Below, piece after piece: positions 9,019 to 17,517 of a stretch of DNA of 64,000 bases (within the stretch, counting starts at the first letter, position 1; every line of letters starts with the position of its first letter). The stretch lies in contig NZ_JAGIPG010000001.1 of NCBI RefSeq assembly GCF_017877055.1, forward strand, positions 1,364,001 through 1,428,000, written 5' to 3'. The translations under genes and the position numbers were made by a program. The notes under the pieces were generated by a model. The model ran no database searches and was not told where the DNA came from. It was given only the letters and a program-made list of their open reading frames with translations. This DNA is from Neorhizobium galegae. GTDB lineage: Bacteria > Pseudomonadota > Alphaproteobacteria > Rhizobiales > Rhizobiaceae.

Positions 9019-10310
9019 ATACCGCTGATCTCGTCGCTATCGGCGGCTTTGTCGCCATGTTCGTGCTCATGGGCCTGCGCGTTCCGCTCGGGGTTTCGAT
9101 GGGGCTGGTCGGCATATTCGGCTTTGCCGCCATGCGCGGCATGTCGCCGGCGCTCAACCTGCTGACGACATCGCCGATCCGGGTCGTTACCGACTTCAAC
9201 CTGACGCTCGTGCCGTTCTTCATCCTGATGGGGGCCTTTGCCACCAATTCCGGCATGTCGCGGGAATTGTTCAGGGCGGGCAATGCCTGGCTCGGACAGT
9301 TCCGGGGAGGGCTGGCCCTGTCCACGATCGGCGCTTGCGCCGGCTTTGCGGCGATCTGCGGCAGCTCGATTGCGACCGCCGCGACCATGACCCGCATCGC
9401 GCTGCCAGAGATGCGCAAGGCGAAATACGCCGATGCCACCTCGACCGGCGTCATCGCCGCAGGCGGTACTCTCGGCATCCTGATCCCGCCTTCGGTGATC
9501 ATGGTCGTCTACGCCTTTCTGACGGAGACGGATGTCGCGCAGCTGCTGATGGCCGGCATCATCCCCGGCATCATGGCGACCTTGATGTACATGGCCACCG
9601 TGCTGATCGCCCATGGCAAGCGCCTGCCGCCCGGAAAGCCGTTCGAGCTGAGGGAAGCTCTCGCCTCGCTTCGTGATGTCTGGGCCGTCATGCTTCTTTT
9701 CATTTCGGTCATCGGGGTCATCTATCTCGGTATCGCTACCGCAACGGAAGCGGCGGCGGTCGGCGCCTTGATGACCATGGTCATCGGTCTGCTGCGCGGC
9801 CGGCTAAATTATCGCTCCATTATGGCGAGCCTCGTGGAGTCGCTCCGGACGTCGGTTTCGCTGTTCAGCGTGCTGGTCGGCGCCATCCTGTTCGGCTATT
9901 TCCTGGCGATCACTCAGTCGCCGCAGAAACTGACGGCACTGCTGGTCGGGATGGATCTCGGGCCATACGGAACATTGACGCTGATCCTGGTCATCTTCCT
10001 GATCGCGGGGGCCTTGATGGACGAGATGGCGATGATCATCCTGCTCGTGCCGATCGTGTTCCCGGTCATCAGCCATCTTGGCTTCGACCCGGTCTGGTTC
10101 GGCATCATCATCGTCGTCGCCTGCCAGCTCGGCATGATCATGCCGCCCGTCGGCATCAATGTCTTCGTTATCAATTCGATTGCGAAGGATGTGAAGATCA
10201 CAACGATCTACGGCGGCGTCATGCCGTTCATCCTGACCGATATCGTCCGGCTTTTCCTGCTGGTGGCGTTCCCGGTGATCTCGCTCTGGCTACCGCAAAC
10301 GATGAGATAA
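9015..10310 (+). CDS. TRAP transporter large permease (DctM family)
   Basis: This 431-aa protein is the ion-coupled transport subunit, with about twelve membrane segments. Family motifs include GLRVPLGVSMGLVG, GFAAICGSSIATAATM, AGGTLGILIPPSVIMVVY and GMIMPPVGINVFVINSIAKD. The length is normal. It overlaps the DctQ gene by four bases and is followed after five bases by the DUF3237 gene, which is therefore probably in the same transcript. Confidence 0.95.
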   Translation: MNTADLVAIGGFVAMFVLMGLRVPLGVSMGLVGIFGFAAMRGMSPALNLLTTSPIRVVTDFNLTLVPFFILMGAFATNSGMSRELFRAGNAWLGQFRGGLALSTIGACAGFAAICGSSIATAATMTRIALPEMRKAKYADATSTGVIAAGGTLGILIPPSVIMVVYAFLTETDVAQLLMAGIIPGIMATLMYMATVLIAHGKRLPPGKPFELREALASLRDVWAVMLLFISVIGVIYLGIATATEAAAVGALMTMVIGLLRGRLNYRSIMASLVESLRTSVSLFSVLVGAILFGYFLAITQSPQKLTALLVGMDLGPYGTLTLILVIFLIAGALMDEMAMIILLVPIVFPVISHLGFDPVWFGIIIVVACQLGMIMPPVGINVFVINSIAKDVKITTIYGGVMPFILTDIVRLFLLVAFPVISLWLPQTMR

Positions 10311-10315
10311 CGCAC

Positions 10316-10774
10316 ATGATGGCACCGAGCCTCAGACAGCTTTGCGAAATCCGCGCCGAACTCGGCGCGCCGATCGAGAAGGGAGGCGGCCCGGGCGGCC
10401 GCTGGCGGATCATCCCGATCGTCGGCGGCGTGGTCGAGGGGGAGCGCCTTTCCGGGCGTGTCCTCAATCTCGGCGCGGACTGGCAGAGCGTCTATGACGC
10501 CGGCTATGCGGAACTCGATACGCGTTATGTGATCGAGACCCATGACGGAGCGATGATCGACATCCGCAATTTCGGTTTCCGGCATGGACCGCCGGACGTG
10601 CTGGCGAGGTTGGCGGCCGGCGAGACCGTCAATCCGGCGCTCTACTACATGCGTACCACGCCGCGCCTGCAGACGGGCGATCCGCGATATGCGTGGCTGA
10701 ACCACACCATGTTCATCGGCACCGGCGAGCGCCTGGCAAGTGCGGTCAGGATTGGTGTTTTCGAAGTGCTCTGA
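10316..10774 (+). CDS. DUF3237 family protein
   Basis: This 152-aa cytoplasmic protein matches the DUF3237 pattern: LCEIRAELGAP at the start, GGGPGGRWRIIPIVGGVVEGERL, ADWQ near the middle and a conserved end with YYMRTTPRLQTGDPRYAWLN. The family is a small beta-barrel of unknown function, often found beside aromatic or lipid catabolic genes. It is the last gene of the TRAP transcript, five bases after DctM, with a strong hairpin terminator behind it. Either of two adjacent ATG codons (10316, 10319) could be the start. I do not assign a reaction. Confidence 0.85.
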   Translation: MMAPSLRQLCEIRAELGAPIEKGGGPGGRWRIIPIVGGVVEGERLSGRVLNLGADWQSVYDAGYAELDTRYVIETHDGAMIDIRNFGFRHGPPDVLARLAAGETVNPALYYMRTTPRLQTGDPRYAWLNHTMFIGTGERLASAVRIGVFEVL

Positions 10775-10797
10775 TTCACCAGTTCACCGAGAAATAG

Positions 10798-10834
10798 AAA
10801 AGGCCGCCGGATCACGAATCCGGCGGCCTTTTTG
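10798..10834. terminator. Bidirectional terminator between DUF3237 and the decarboxylase-dehydrogenase gene
   Basis: AAAAGGCCGCCGGAT pairs perfectly with ATCCGGCGGCCTTTT around a five-base loop. A-tract and T-tract on the two sides let it work for both convergent transcripts. Confidence 0.9.
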
Positions 10835-10857
10835 TTGACTATGAAACCCAGCTGGCC

Positions 10858-13800
10858 TCAGGCCATGTGGATCGTCTTGACCTCGAAATAGTTTTCGAGG
10901 CCTTCAGGACCGCCTTCGCGGCCGATGCCGGACTGCTTGAAGCCGCCGAACGGATGATGGATGTCGACGATCATGCCGTTGACGGTGACGCTGCCGGTGC
11001 GCATGCGGCGGGCAAACGCATAACCGCGCTCCGGATCGGCAGTGAACACCGCGCCGGACAGGCCGTATGTCGTGTCGTTGGCGATCCTTGCCGCTTCGTC
11101 ATCGTCCTTGTAGGTAATGATCGACACGACCGGGCCGAAGATTTCCTCCTGGGCGATCTTCATGTCCATCGTCACGTCGGTAAAGACGGTCGGCTCAATG
11201 AAGTAGCCGCGGTCGAGGCCCTTCGGGCGCCCGCCACCGCAGGCAACCGTCGCGCCGCCTGCACGGCCGGCAGCGATGTAGCCTTCAACGCGGGCAAGCT
11301 GGCGGGCCATGGTGAGCGGGCCCATCTGGGTGGTCGGATCAGCCGGATCGCCGACCTTGATGTTTTTCACCGCGCCGACATAGAGGTCGATGAATTCCTG
11401 CTTGCGGGATTCCGGTACCAGGATGCGGGTCAGCGAGAAGCAGACCTGGCCGGTGATCGGCATGGAATAGACCATCAGCGCCGGCAGGGCCTTGGTGAAG
11501 TCGGCGTCGTCGAGAAGCACGGCCGCGGACTTGCCGCCGAGTTCGAGGCTGACGCGGGCCAGACGGTCGGCGCAGGCGGCAGCGATCGTCTTGCCGGCAA
11601 TGGTCGAGCCGGTGAACGACACCTTGTCGATGCCCTTGTGGCGGACGAGGTAATCACCGCCTTCACGGCCGGCAGGAACGAGGTTGAAGACGCCCTTCGG
11701 CAACCCGGCCTGTTCGATGCACTCTGCCAGAAGGTAAGCGTCCAGCGGGGTCTCCGGCGACGGTTTGGCGACAATCGTGCAGCCAGCGGCAAGCGCTGCC
11801 GAGACCTTGTAGTTGAGGAGCACCATCGGCGCGTTCCACGGCGTGATCGCGGCGCAGACGCCGACCGGCTCGCGCACGACGCGGACTTCGCCGCCGTCGG
11901 CCCGCTTGCGCTGATCGACGAACTCGTCGTTCTCGATCAGGCCTGCATAGTAGTTGTAGAGGCCGGGGTTCTGGCCGACCAGCTTTTTGGTCAGGAAGAT
12001 CGGCGCACCAACCTGGGTGGTCCAGGCATTGGCGATCTCGTCGAGGCGGGCAGTCAGGAGGTCGGCGACCTTGCGTAGGTAACCGGCGCGTTCCTTGAAG
12101 GTCATGCGCGGCCACGGGCCATTGTCGAAGGCATCGCGGGCAGCCGCCACGGCCTTGTCGATATCGGCGTTGCTGGCTTCGGGATAGCTCATCAGCACTT
12201 CTTCGGTCACCGGTGAGATGACGTCGAGCTTGTTGGTGCCGAGCGGGGCGACCCACTGACCGCCGATGAAGAATTTTTCCGGTGTTCTCAGGACCTGTTC
12301 GTTTCTGACAGCGACATTCATTTCAGTCTCCTCCTCTGATAGAATGATTTCCAAAAGCCGCGGCCCCTTCATCTTCAGAAGGTCCCGCAGGCAAGACGAT
12401 AGCTCCTCGCCCTTTTCGCAGCGGACGGCCTTGCAGCCCTGTGCCTCGGCGATCTTGACGAAATCCATGTGGCCGATATCGACGCCGTCGATGCGGCCGG
12501 AGCCGGCCCGTTCGGCAATCGCCTTCAGCACCTTGTAGCCGCCGTTGTTGAGGATGACGATCATCAGATCGGCATCGTATTCGACGGCTGACCAGATCGA
12601 CTGGATGGAATAGAGGCTCGATCCGTCGCCGATCACGGCGATGACCGGATGTTCCGGCCTAGTCAGAGCGGCACCGACCGAGCCGGGCAGGGCATAGCCG
12701 AGCCCCCCGCTGGCGGTGGCGAAAAAGCCGCCGGGCCGTTCGATGAGGAAGAAGTCGTGTAGCGCGTCACGGCCACTTGGGGCTTCCTCGAAAACGATGC
12801 TGTCCGGCGAGCGGACATCGGCGAGCGTCTGGTAGAAGAATTCCTGGGTAATGCCCTTCGGCGTTTTCAGGCTTGGAATGGTGCGGGCCGGGCCGCCGGT
12901 GCGCTGCGGGCGGCAGCGCAGGCGGTAGACGAGGCTTTCGGTGGCGGCGCGCAGGTTCGAGACCATGGCGTTGCCGACGATGGCGCTCGCCGCCTGGGCC
13001 GGATCGTCGGTGATCAGCCAGAGTTCGGCGCCCGCCGGGATATCCGGGCCGGAGCCTGCGAAATGATAGGTGAAGGCCGGCGCGCCGAGCACCAGAACGA
13101 GGTCTGCGCCATGCAGGCAGTTCGCGAGCTTCGGCTGGAAGGCCGGCAGGAAGCCTGCAAACAGCGGATGTCGTTCCGGAAAGCTGCAGCGCGACGAAAG
13201 CGGGCTGACCCACACCTTCGCCTGCAGGATTTCCGCCAGCCGCACCGTGGCATCCCAGGCATTGTCGATATCGATGCCCGGCCCGACGACCAGCACCGGC
13301 TCGCGGGCGTCGTTCAGCCGGCGGGCGAGGTCGTCGATCGCGGAAGCCGGCGCACTGATCACCGTTTCCACGTCGCGGATGGCGATCGGCGCTGCCTGTG
13401 CCTGCCAGTCGCCCAAGGGGACCGACACCATGACCGGGCCGCGCGGCGCCTGCATCGCCATGTAATAGGCCCGGGCAATCGCTGCCGGCACGTCTTCTGC
13501 GCGAGCCGGTTCGCAGGCCCATTTCACATAGGGCTTTGGAAACTCGGTCGGGCTTTCGGCAAACAGGAACGGATCGTGCGGCAGCAGCTCGCGGCTCTGC
13601 TGGCCGGTGGTGATGATGAGAGGCGCGCGGTTGCGATAGGCCGTGTAGATATTGCCGAGCGCATGGCCGAGGCCGGCGGCGGAATGCAGGTTGACGAAGG
13701 CCGGCTTGCGGCTCACCTGCGCATAGGCGTCCGCCATCGCGACGACGATCGATTCCTGCAGGCCGAGCACATAGGAGAAATCCTCCGGCACGTTGACGAA

Positions 13801-13941
13801 CATCGGCAGCTCGGTCGATCCCGGATTGCCGAAAATGCGGTCTATGCCCTTCTGCCTCAGAAAGTCGAAAACCGCTTCGCTTACGGTTTGTCCACGCAAC
13901 CTGGTGCTGCCGGACAGGAAATCCAGCGACATCTTGTTCAT
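10858..13941 (-). CDS. Fused benzoylformate decarboxylase - aldehyde dehydrogenase
   Basis: A single uninterrupted frame of 1027 codons holds two complete enzymes. Residues 1-540 are a thiamine diphosphate enzyme close to benzoylformate decarboxylase (MdlC): FGNPGSTELP with Ser42, LGLQES with Glu63, NLHSAAG with His86, GAPAFTYH with His293, and the cofactor motif GDGSS(438-442)...NN(465-466). These correspond to the catalytic Ser26, Glu47, His70 and His281 I recall for the Pseudomonas enzyme. Residues 541-1027 are a 487-residue NAD(P) aldehyde dehydrogenase with SFTGST, LELGGK (Glu800) and GQVCFS (Cys834). Together they would turn a benzoylformate into a benzaldehyde plus CO2 and then a benzoate. 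The start is the ATG behind GGAGGAGG. At the joint a strong ribosome site and ATG remain, so a free dehydrogenase may also be made. The dehydrogenase is not of the short class-3 type of Pseudomonas MdlD, so its aldehyde is inferred. Confidence 0.88.
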   Translation of the reverse strand: MNKMSLDFLSGSTRLRGQTVSEAVFDFLRQKGIDRIFGNPGSTELPMFVNVPEDFSYVLGLQESIVVAMADAYAQVSRKPAFVNLHSAAGLGHALGNIYTAYRNRAPLIITTGQQSRELLPHDPFLFAESPTEFPKPYVKWACEPARAEDVPAAIARAYYMAMQAPRGPVMVSVPLGDWQAQAAPIAIRDVETVISAPASAIDDLARRLNDAREPVLVVGPGIDIDNAWDATVRLAEILQAKVWVSPLSSRCSFPERHPLFAGFLPAFQPKLANCLHGADLVLVLGAPAFTYHFAGSGPDIPAGAELWLITDDPAQAASAIVGNAMVSNLRAATESLVYRLRCRPQRTGGPARTIPSLKTPKGITQEFFYQTLADVRSPDSIVFEEAPSGRDALHDFFLIERPGGFFATASGGLGYALPGSVGAALTRPEHPVIAVIGDGSSLYSIQSIWSAVEYDADLMIVILNNGGYKVLKAIAERAGSGRIDGVDIGHMDFVKIAEAQGCKAVRCEKGEELSSCLRDLLKMKGPRLLEIILSEEETEMNVAVRNEQVLRTPEKFFIGGQWVAPLGTNKLDVISPVTEEVLMSYPEASNADIDKAVAAARDAFDNGPWPRMTFKERAGYLRKVADLLTARLDEIANAWTTQVGAPIFLTKKLVGQNPGLYNYYAGLIENDEFVDQRKRADGGEVRVVREPVGVCAAITPWNAPMVLLNYKVSAALAAGCTIVAKPSPETPLDAYLLAECIEQAGLPKGVFNLVPAGREGGDYLVRHKGIDKVSFTGSTIAGKTIAAACADRLARVSLELGGKSAAVLLDDADFTKALPALMVYSMPITGQVCFSLTRILVPESRKQEFIDLYVGAVKNIKVGDPADPTTQMGPLTMARQLARVEGYIAAGRAGGATVACGGGRPKGLDRGYFIEPTVFTDVTMDMKIAQEEIFGPVVSIITYKDDDEAARIANDTTYGLSGAVFTADPERGYAFARRMRTGSVTVNGMIVDIHHPFGGFKQSGIGREGGPEGLENYFEVKTIHMA
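12319..12337 (-). promoter_or_regulatory. Internal ribosome-binding site and ATG at the fusion joint
   Basis: Inside the fused frame the sequence AGAGGAGGAG is followed after six bases by ATG (codon 541, complement at 12319-12321), where the dehydrogenase homology begins. The purine run encodes Glu-Glu-Glu in the joint SEEETEM. There is no stop codon between the two domains. Two former genes have become one frame, or the dehydrogenase can be made both fused and free. Confidence 0.75.
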
Positions 13942-14023
13942 TGTCAGAGGCCTCCTCCAGCCTTCAGGGCTCCCACCCCGAGCGCATATCCTGTCGGGGA
14001 AGTGTTGCAGATAGCGCCTCCTC

Positions 14024-14044
14024 TTGGAATTGAAGAATTTCCAA
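14024..14044. promoter_or_regulatory. Candidate LysR operator in the divergent region
   Basis: TTGGAA and TTCCAA are spaced by nine bases in an AT-rich 21-bp inverted repeat that contains a T-N11-A LysR box. It lies 20 bases before the LysR start and 83 bases before the fused enzyme start, so binding could affect both. Confidence 0.45.
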
Positions 14045-14063
14045 TAATCCATTACACCAAGGC

Positions 14064-14975
14064 ATGACTTTGGATGTGCGCTCGGCTCAAATCGTTCTGG
14101 AATGCGCGCGGCGCGGCAGCCTCGGCGCGGCCGCCACCGCCTTGAACATGACGCAGCCGGCCATCACCCGCATGCTGAAGCGGCTTGAGGACAGCTACGG
14201 CGTTCCTCTCTTCGAACGGACTACGCGCGGTGTGGTGCCAACCGTGTTCGGCGATGCCCTGCTTCCCTATGCCAAGCTGGTCGTGTCCGAGATCGGCAAC
14301 GCAACGGACGTCATCCAGCAGATGCGGGGCGCCAGCCGCGGCGTGGTCAGGATCGGCGGAGTGGCGAGCGTCGTCGGCGGCTTCATCATCGCCGTGATCG
14401 GCGAAATGCGCAAACAGCACCCGGAAGTGCAGTACCAGGTCATCGAGGACCTCGAGGACCGGGTGCTGGAAGGGCTGAAGGGCGGCACGATCGACATCGC
14501 AATCTCTCCCGAACCCTATCTCGACGACGACATCATCATGGCGACGCCTGATATCATGCACGACATGGTGTCGGTCTTTGCCAGATCCGATCACCCGACC
14601 ATCCAGCGAGAGCATGTAACGCTTGCGGAGGCGGCGGGCTTCGACTGGGCCATGCCTCCACCCGGAACCCCGACCGTCAGGGAGTGGCAGCGGCGGTTCC
14701 ACGACAATGCGCTGGAGCCGAATGCCCCGTCGATCATCTCACGCTCGGTGCCGGTTTTGAAAGCCGCAGTTCTCTCGGAAGCGCTGTTCTGCTGGATGCC
14801 GCTGCCCTTGGTGCGCGAGGAGGTGGAACGAGGCGATATGGCACGCGTCAACGTGCCCGAACTCGACTGGCAGCGCACGTTCCGTGTCTACCGCCGCAAG
14901 AAGGGCCTGATGACGCCGCCGACAGTCAACCTGCTGCGATGCATTCGCCAGATCAGCGAGACCTGGGCCATGTAA
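14064..14975 (+). CDS. LysR-family transcriptional regulator
   Basis: This 303-aa regulator has the LysR winged helix-turn-helix at residues 5-65 (LGAAATALNMTQPAITRMLKRLED, GVPLFERTTRGVVPT) and a periplasmic-binding-like effector domain from about residue 90 to the end (RGVVRIGGVASVVGGF). It is transcribed away from the fused decarboxylase-dehydrogenase gene, the classic layout for a LysR activator of its neighbour. The effector would then be a benzoylformate-like or benzaldehyde-like compound; this is inferred from position only. The start at 14064 has only a weak purine-rich site before it. Confidence 0.92.
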   Translation: MTLDVRSAQIVLECARRGSLGAAATALNMTQPAITRMLKRLEDSYGVPLFERTTRGVVPTVFGDALLPYAKLVVSEIGNATDVIQQMRGASRGVVRIGGVASVVGGFIIAVIGEMRKQHPEVQYQVIEDLEDRVLEGLKGGTIDIAISPEPYLDDDIIMATPDIMHDMVSVFARSDHPTIQREHVTLAEAAGFDWAMPPPGTPTVREWQRRFHDNALEPNAPSIISRSVPVLKAAVLSEALFCWMPLPLVREEVERGDMARVNVPELDWQRTFRVYRRKKGLMTPPTVNLLRCIRQISETWAM

Positions 14976-14995
14976 GGGGCAGGGCGGTGCGAGCC

Positions 14996-15181
14996 CTATT
15001 TCTGCTTGGCGCCTGCGCTCTTGCCGTCCGAACTTTTCGACCTTTCCTCGAAACGATCGGCACCCTTGGCGAGGTCCGAACCCTTTTGGGCCTCGACCTT
15101 CTTCTCTTCCTTGCGGGTGCTCTGTTTCAGACCGCGGGCGGATTGCCGGCCCTTTTCGGTCGGAGCCTGTTCGATACCCAT
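14996..15181 (-). CDS. Small hydrophilic lysine-rich protein of unknown function
   Basis: This 61-aa protein starts at an ATG with GGAGGAGA five bases upstream, a very good ribosome site. It is made almost only of charged and small residues (many Lys, Glu, Ser, Gly), with no hydrophobic core and no cysteine, so it is probably unfolded or nucleic-acid associated. Its gene is convergent with the LysR gene, only 20 bases away. I recognise similar short basic proteins in rhizobial genomes but know no function. Confidence 0.6.
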   Translation of the reverse strand: MGIEQAPTEKGRQSARGLKQSTRKEEKKVEAQKGSDLAKGADRFEERSKSSDGKSAGAKQK

Positions 15182-15337
15182 GATTTCTCCTCCAGCGCCT
15201 GATTGGCGCTGTGTTCGAACGGACGGCATGGAAAGGCGTTCCCGTCATCCGCATCTTTTTGCAGATATCCATGGGCACGCCCGGCCAGCCGCCGCAGATC
15301 ATCCGGAGAAATGGGCGGTTTAACAATGCAGGCGAGG

Positions 15338-17167
15338 TCAGGCCGTTTGGCCGACCCGCGGCAGCGATGCGAACTCCTTGAGATAGCTCCGCCAGCCGCC
15401 ATAGGCGGTGATGTCGAGTGCACCCTGAAGCGCAAACGGTTCGGCGAGGAACCCTTTCGCCGATGTGCCGTCCGAGAGTGTGACGGTGCCGATGCCGAGC
15501 GGCGCCGGGATCGCAGCGACGAACAGGCCGAAGGCTGCCGGCGTCAGCTTCCAGACTTCCACCTCGATCTCGCCGCCTTCGCCTTCGGCGACACGGACCA
15601 TGCCCGGTTTCGGGGGCACTGTGCCAGCGAGAGCATAGAGCCTGTAAGCTGCGGAGGTCTTGGCGACACGGGAAAAGCTTCCGTTGAGCTCAAGGAGCTG
15701 ATGGTTGAGCGGCATGCCGGAAAGGTGCGCGCCGACCACGACGATGTCGATCAGGTCGTCGCCTGCAATGACTGCAGGCGGCTCGGATAGCGGCGGGAGC
15801 GGCCAGCCGGTGGCGCCGAGGGTGAGGCCGCTCGCCTGATGAAGGTCTCGGGCAACGGACGCGGTGAGGCCGTCGCGGCCGAACGGGGCGAGCAGCGTCA
15901 CGCTTGCCGGCAGGCCGTCCGAACGGGTGCCGGTCGGCACGGCAATGCCGCACATGTCAGCCAAGTTGACGAAGTTCGTATAGGTGCCGAGCCGTGAGTT
16001 CTCCCGGATCGGCTCGGCCTCCAGGTCGGCGCGGGTATAGTGGGTCGGGGCGGTCGGCACGCAGAAGAGATCGACGGAGGCGATCAGCGGCGCCAGCGTC
16101 TTCTTGAGCGCCTGCAGCGCATAAAAGCCCTTGAAGGCGTCGGCTGCGGAGAGCGATTTGGCGCCGCCATAGATTTTTCGCGTCACCGGGTGAAAACTAT
16201 CCTCCTTCGCATCGAAGAACGGTTTCACCGCCGCATAACGCTCGGCCACCCAGGCACCTTCGTAGAGAAGGTTGGCGACCTTGTAGAAATCGCCGAAGGG
16301 CACTTCGACGATCCGGTGCCCCAATCTCGCGAGCATCGACACGGCATCGCCATAGGCGGCTTCCATCACCGTGTCGCCGAAGAATTGCAGGTCCGTCTTG
16401 GCCGGCACGCCGATCGTCAGCACCGGTGGTGCGGTGCCGAAACCGCTCGCCGGAACGACCTTCGAATAGGCGTCCGTTTCGTCGTATTTCGCAGCGACGG
16501 AGAAGACCTTCCAGGCGTCATCTGTGGTGAGCGCGAAGATCGAGACGCAGTCGAGCGTGCGGCAGGCGGGGATCACCCCGGTGGTCGACAGCGCGCCGAC
16601 GCTCGGTTTCAGTCCGACGATATTGTTGAGGCCGGCCGGGATGCGTCCTGAGCCGGCGGTGTCGGTGCCTAAAGCGAAGCTGACGATGCCTTGGGCGGTC
16701 GCGACCGCCGAGCCGGAGGAGGAACCGCCCGGCACGAGCCTAGGATCGATGGCGTTTCTCGGGATCGGGTAGGGCGAGCGCACGCCGACGAGACCGGTCG
16801 CGAACTGGTCGAGATTGGTCTTGCCGATGACGAGCGCGCCGGCTGCCTTGAGCAGGCCGACCACGGTTGCGTCCTTATCGGGCATGTAGGCATAGTCCGG
16901 GCAGGCGGCCGTGGTCGGCATGCCGGCGACATCGATATTGTCCTTGACGGCGAAGGGAATGCCGAACAGCGGTTTTGCCGGGTTGAAGGCGCCGAGTTTT
17001 GCGGCTTGCGCCAACACGTCATCCTTGCCGGCGAGGTGAATGAAGATGCCGGGATCGTTGACCTCGGCGATACGCATGAAAACCGCTTCGACGATCTGCG
17101 CGACACTGCCGCCGTCTTGATAAAACGCGTGAAGCGAAGCGATATCGAAGGCTGGTGTCGCAATCAT
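15338..17167 (-). CDS. atzF: Allophanate hydrolase
   Basis: This 609-aa enzyme cleaves allophanate (urea-1-carboxylate) to ammonia and CO2 in the cytoplasm. The amidase-signature domain spans about residues 20-440, with the catalytic Lys75 in FAVKDNID, the GGSSSGSA loop (148-154) and the nucleophile Ser173 in GTDTAGSGRIP. The C-terminal 150 residues form the small domain typical of allophanate hydrolase (LLELNGSFSRV, YRLYAL). The length matches AtzF (about 605 aa). The ATG at 17167 overlaps the stop of the cupin gene (ATGA), so translation is coupled. It is the last gene of the operon and completes biuret breakdown. No urea carboxylase gene is in the window, which favours biuret over urea as the source. 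Confidence 0.92.
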   Translation of the reverse strand: MIATPAFDIASLHAFYQDGGSVAQIVEAVFMRIAEVNDPGIFIHLAGKDDVLAQAAKLGAFNPAKPLFGIPFAVKDNIDVAGMPTTAACPDYAYMPDKDATVVGLLKAAGALVIGKTNLDQFATGLVGVRSPYPIPRNAIDPRLVPGGSSSGSAVATAQGIVSFALGTDTAGSGRIPAGLNNIVGLKPSVGALSTTGVIPACRTLDCVSIFALTTDDAWKVFSVAAKYDETDAYSKVVPASGFGTAPPVLTIGVPAKTDLQFFGDTVMEAAYGDAVSMLARLGHRIVEVPFGDFYKVANLLYEGAWVAERYAAVKPFFDAKEDSFHPVTRKIYGGAKSLSAADAFKGFYALQALKKTLAPLIASVDLFCVPTAPTHYTRADLEAEPIRENSRLGTYTNFVNLADMCGIAVPTGTRSDGLPASVTLLAPFGRDGLTASVARDLHQASGLTLGATGWPLPPLSEPPAVIAGDDLIDIVVVGAHLSGMPLNHQLLELNGSFSRVAKTSAAYRLYALAGTVPPKPGMVRVAEGEGGEIEVEVWKLTPAAFGLFVAAIPAPLGIGTVTLSDGTSAKGFLAEPFALQGALDITAYGGWRSYLKEFASLPRVGQTA

Positions 17168-17517
17168 GCCATTTCCTCTTCCAGTATTGTCACCGGCCGG
17201 TCCCACTGGATCAGCACGACGCAGCCGGTATCGCTCCAGACGGAGTGTTCGGTGCCGGGCGCATTGACGATATAGCTGCCGCGGCCGTAGTCGCCGGCCT
17301 CGTCGGATTGCACGCCGTCGAGCACCAGGATGGTTTCGAGGCCTTCATGACGATGGCGGGGAACGCCGGCGCCGGCTTCGTATTTCAAGAGCGCGACGCC
17401 CGGCTGGTCGCCTGCGAAAGGGCGGATCCAGTGGATCGTGACCTCGTCGCGAAAGGGCTCGAATTCCAAATCTTTCCAGCCGCCTAGCGTCAGGAGTTCG
17501 CGAGTTGATTCAGGCAT
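17164..17517 (-). CDS. Cupin-domain protein
   Basis: This 117-aa protein is a single cupin barrel. The first metal motif is visible as GAGVPRHRHEGLETILVLDG (about residues 50-69) and the second as APGTEHSVWS (about 86-95), so the histidine and glutamate ligands are present. Such small cupins can be metal sensors or isomerase-like enzymes. The start at 17517 follows a GGGGGGAA ribosome site and overlaps the end of the preceding hydrolase gene; its own end overlaps allophanate hydrolase. It is therefore tightly built into the amide/biuret operon, but its role there is unknown. Confidence 0.85.
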   Translation of the reverse strand: MPESTRELLTLGGWKDLEFEPFRDEVTIHWIRPFAGDQPGVALLKYEAGAGVPRHRHEGLETILVLDGVQSDEAGDYGRGSYIVNAPGTEHSVWSDTGCVVLIQWDRPVTILEEEMA

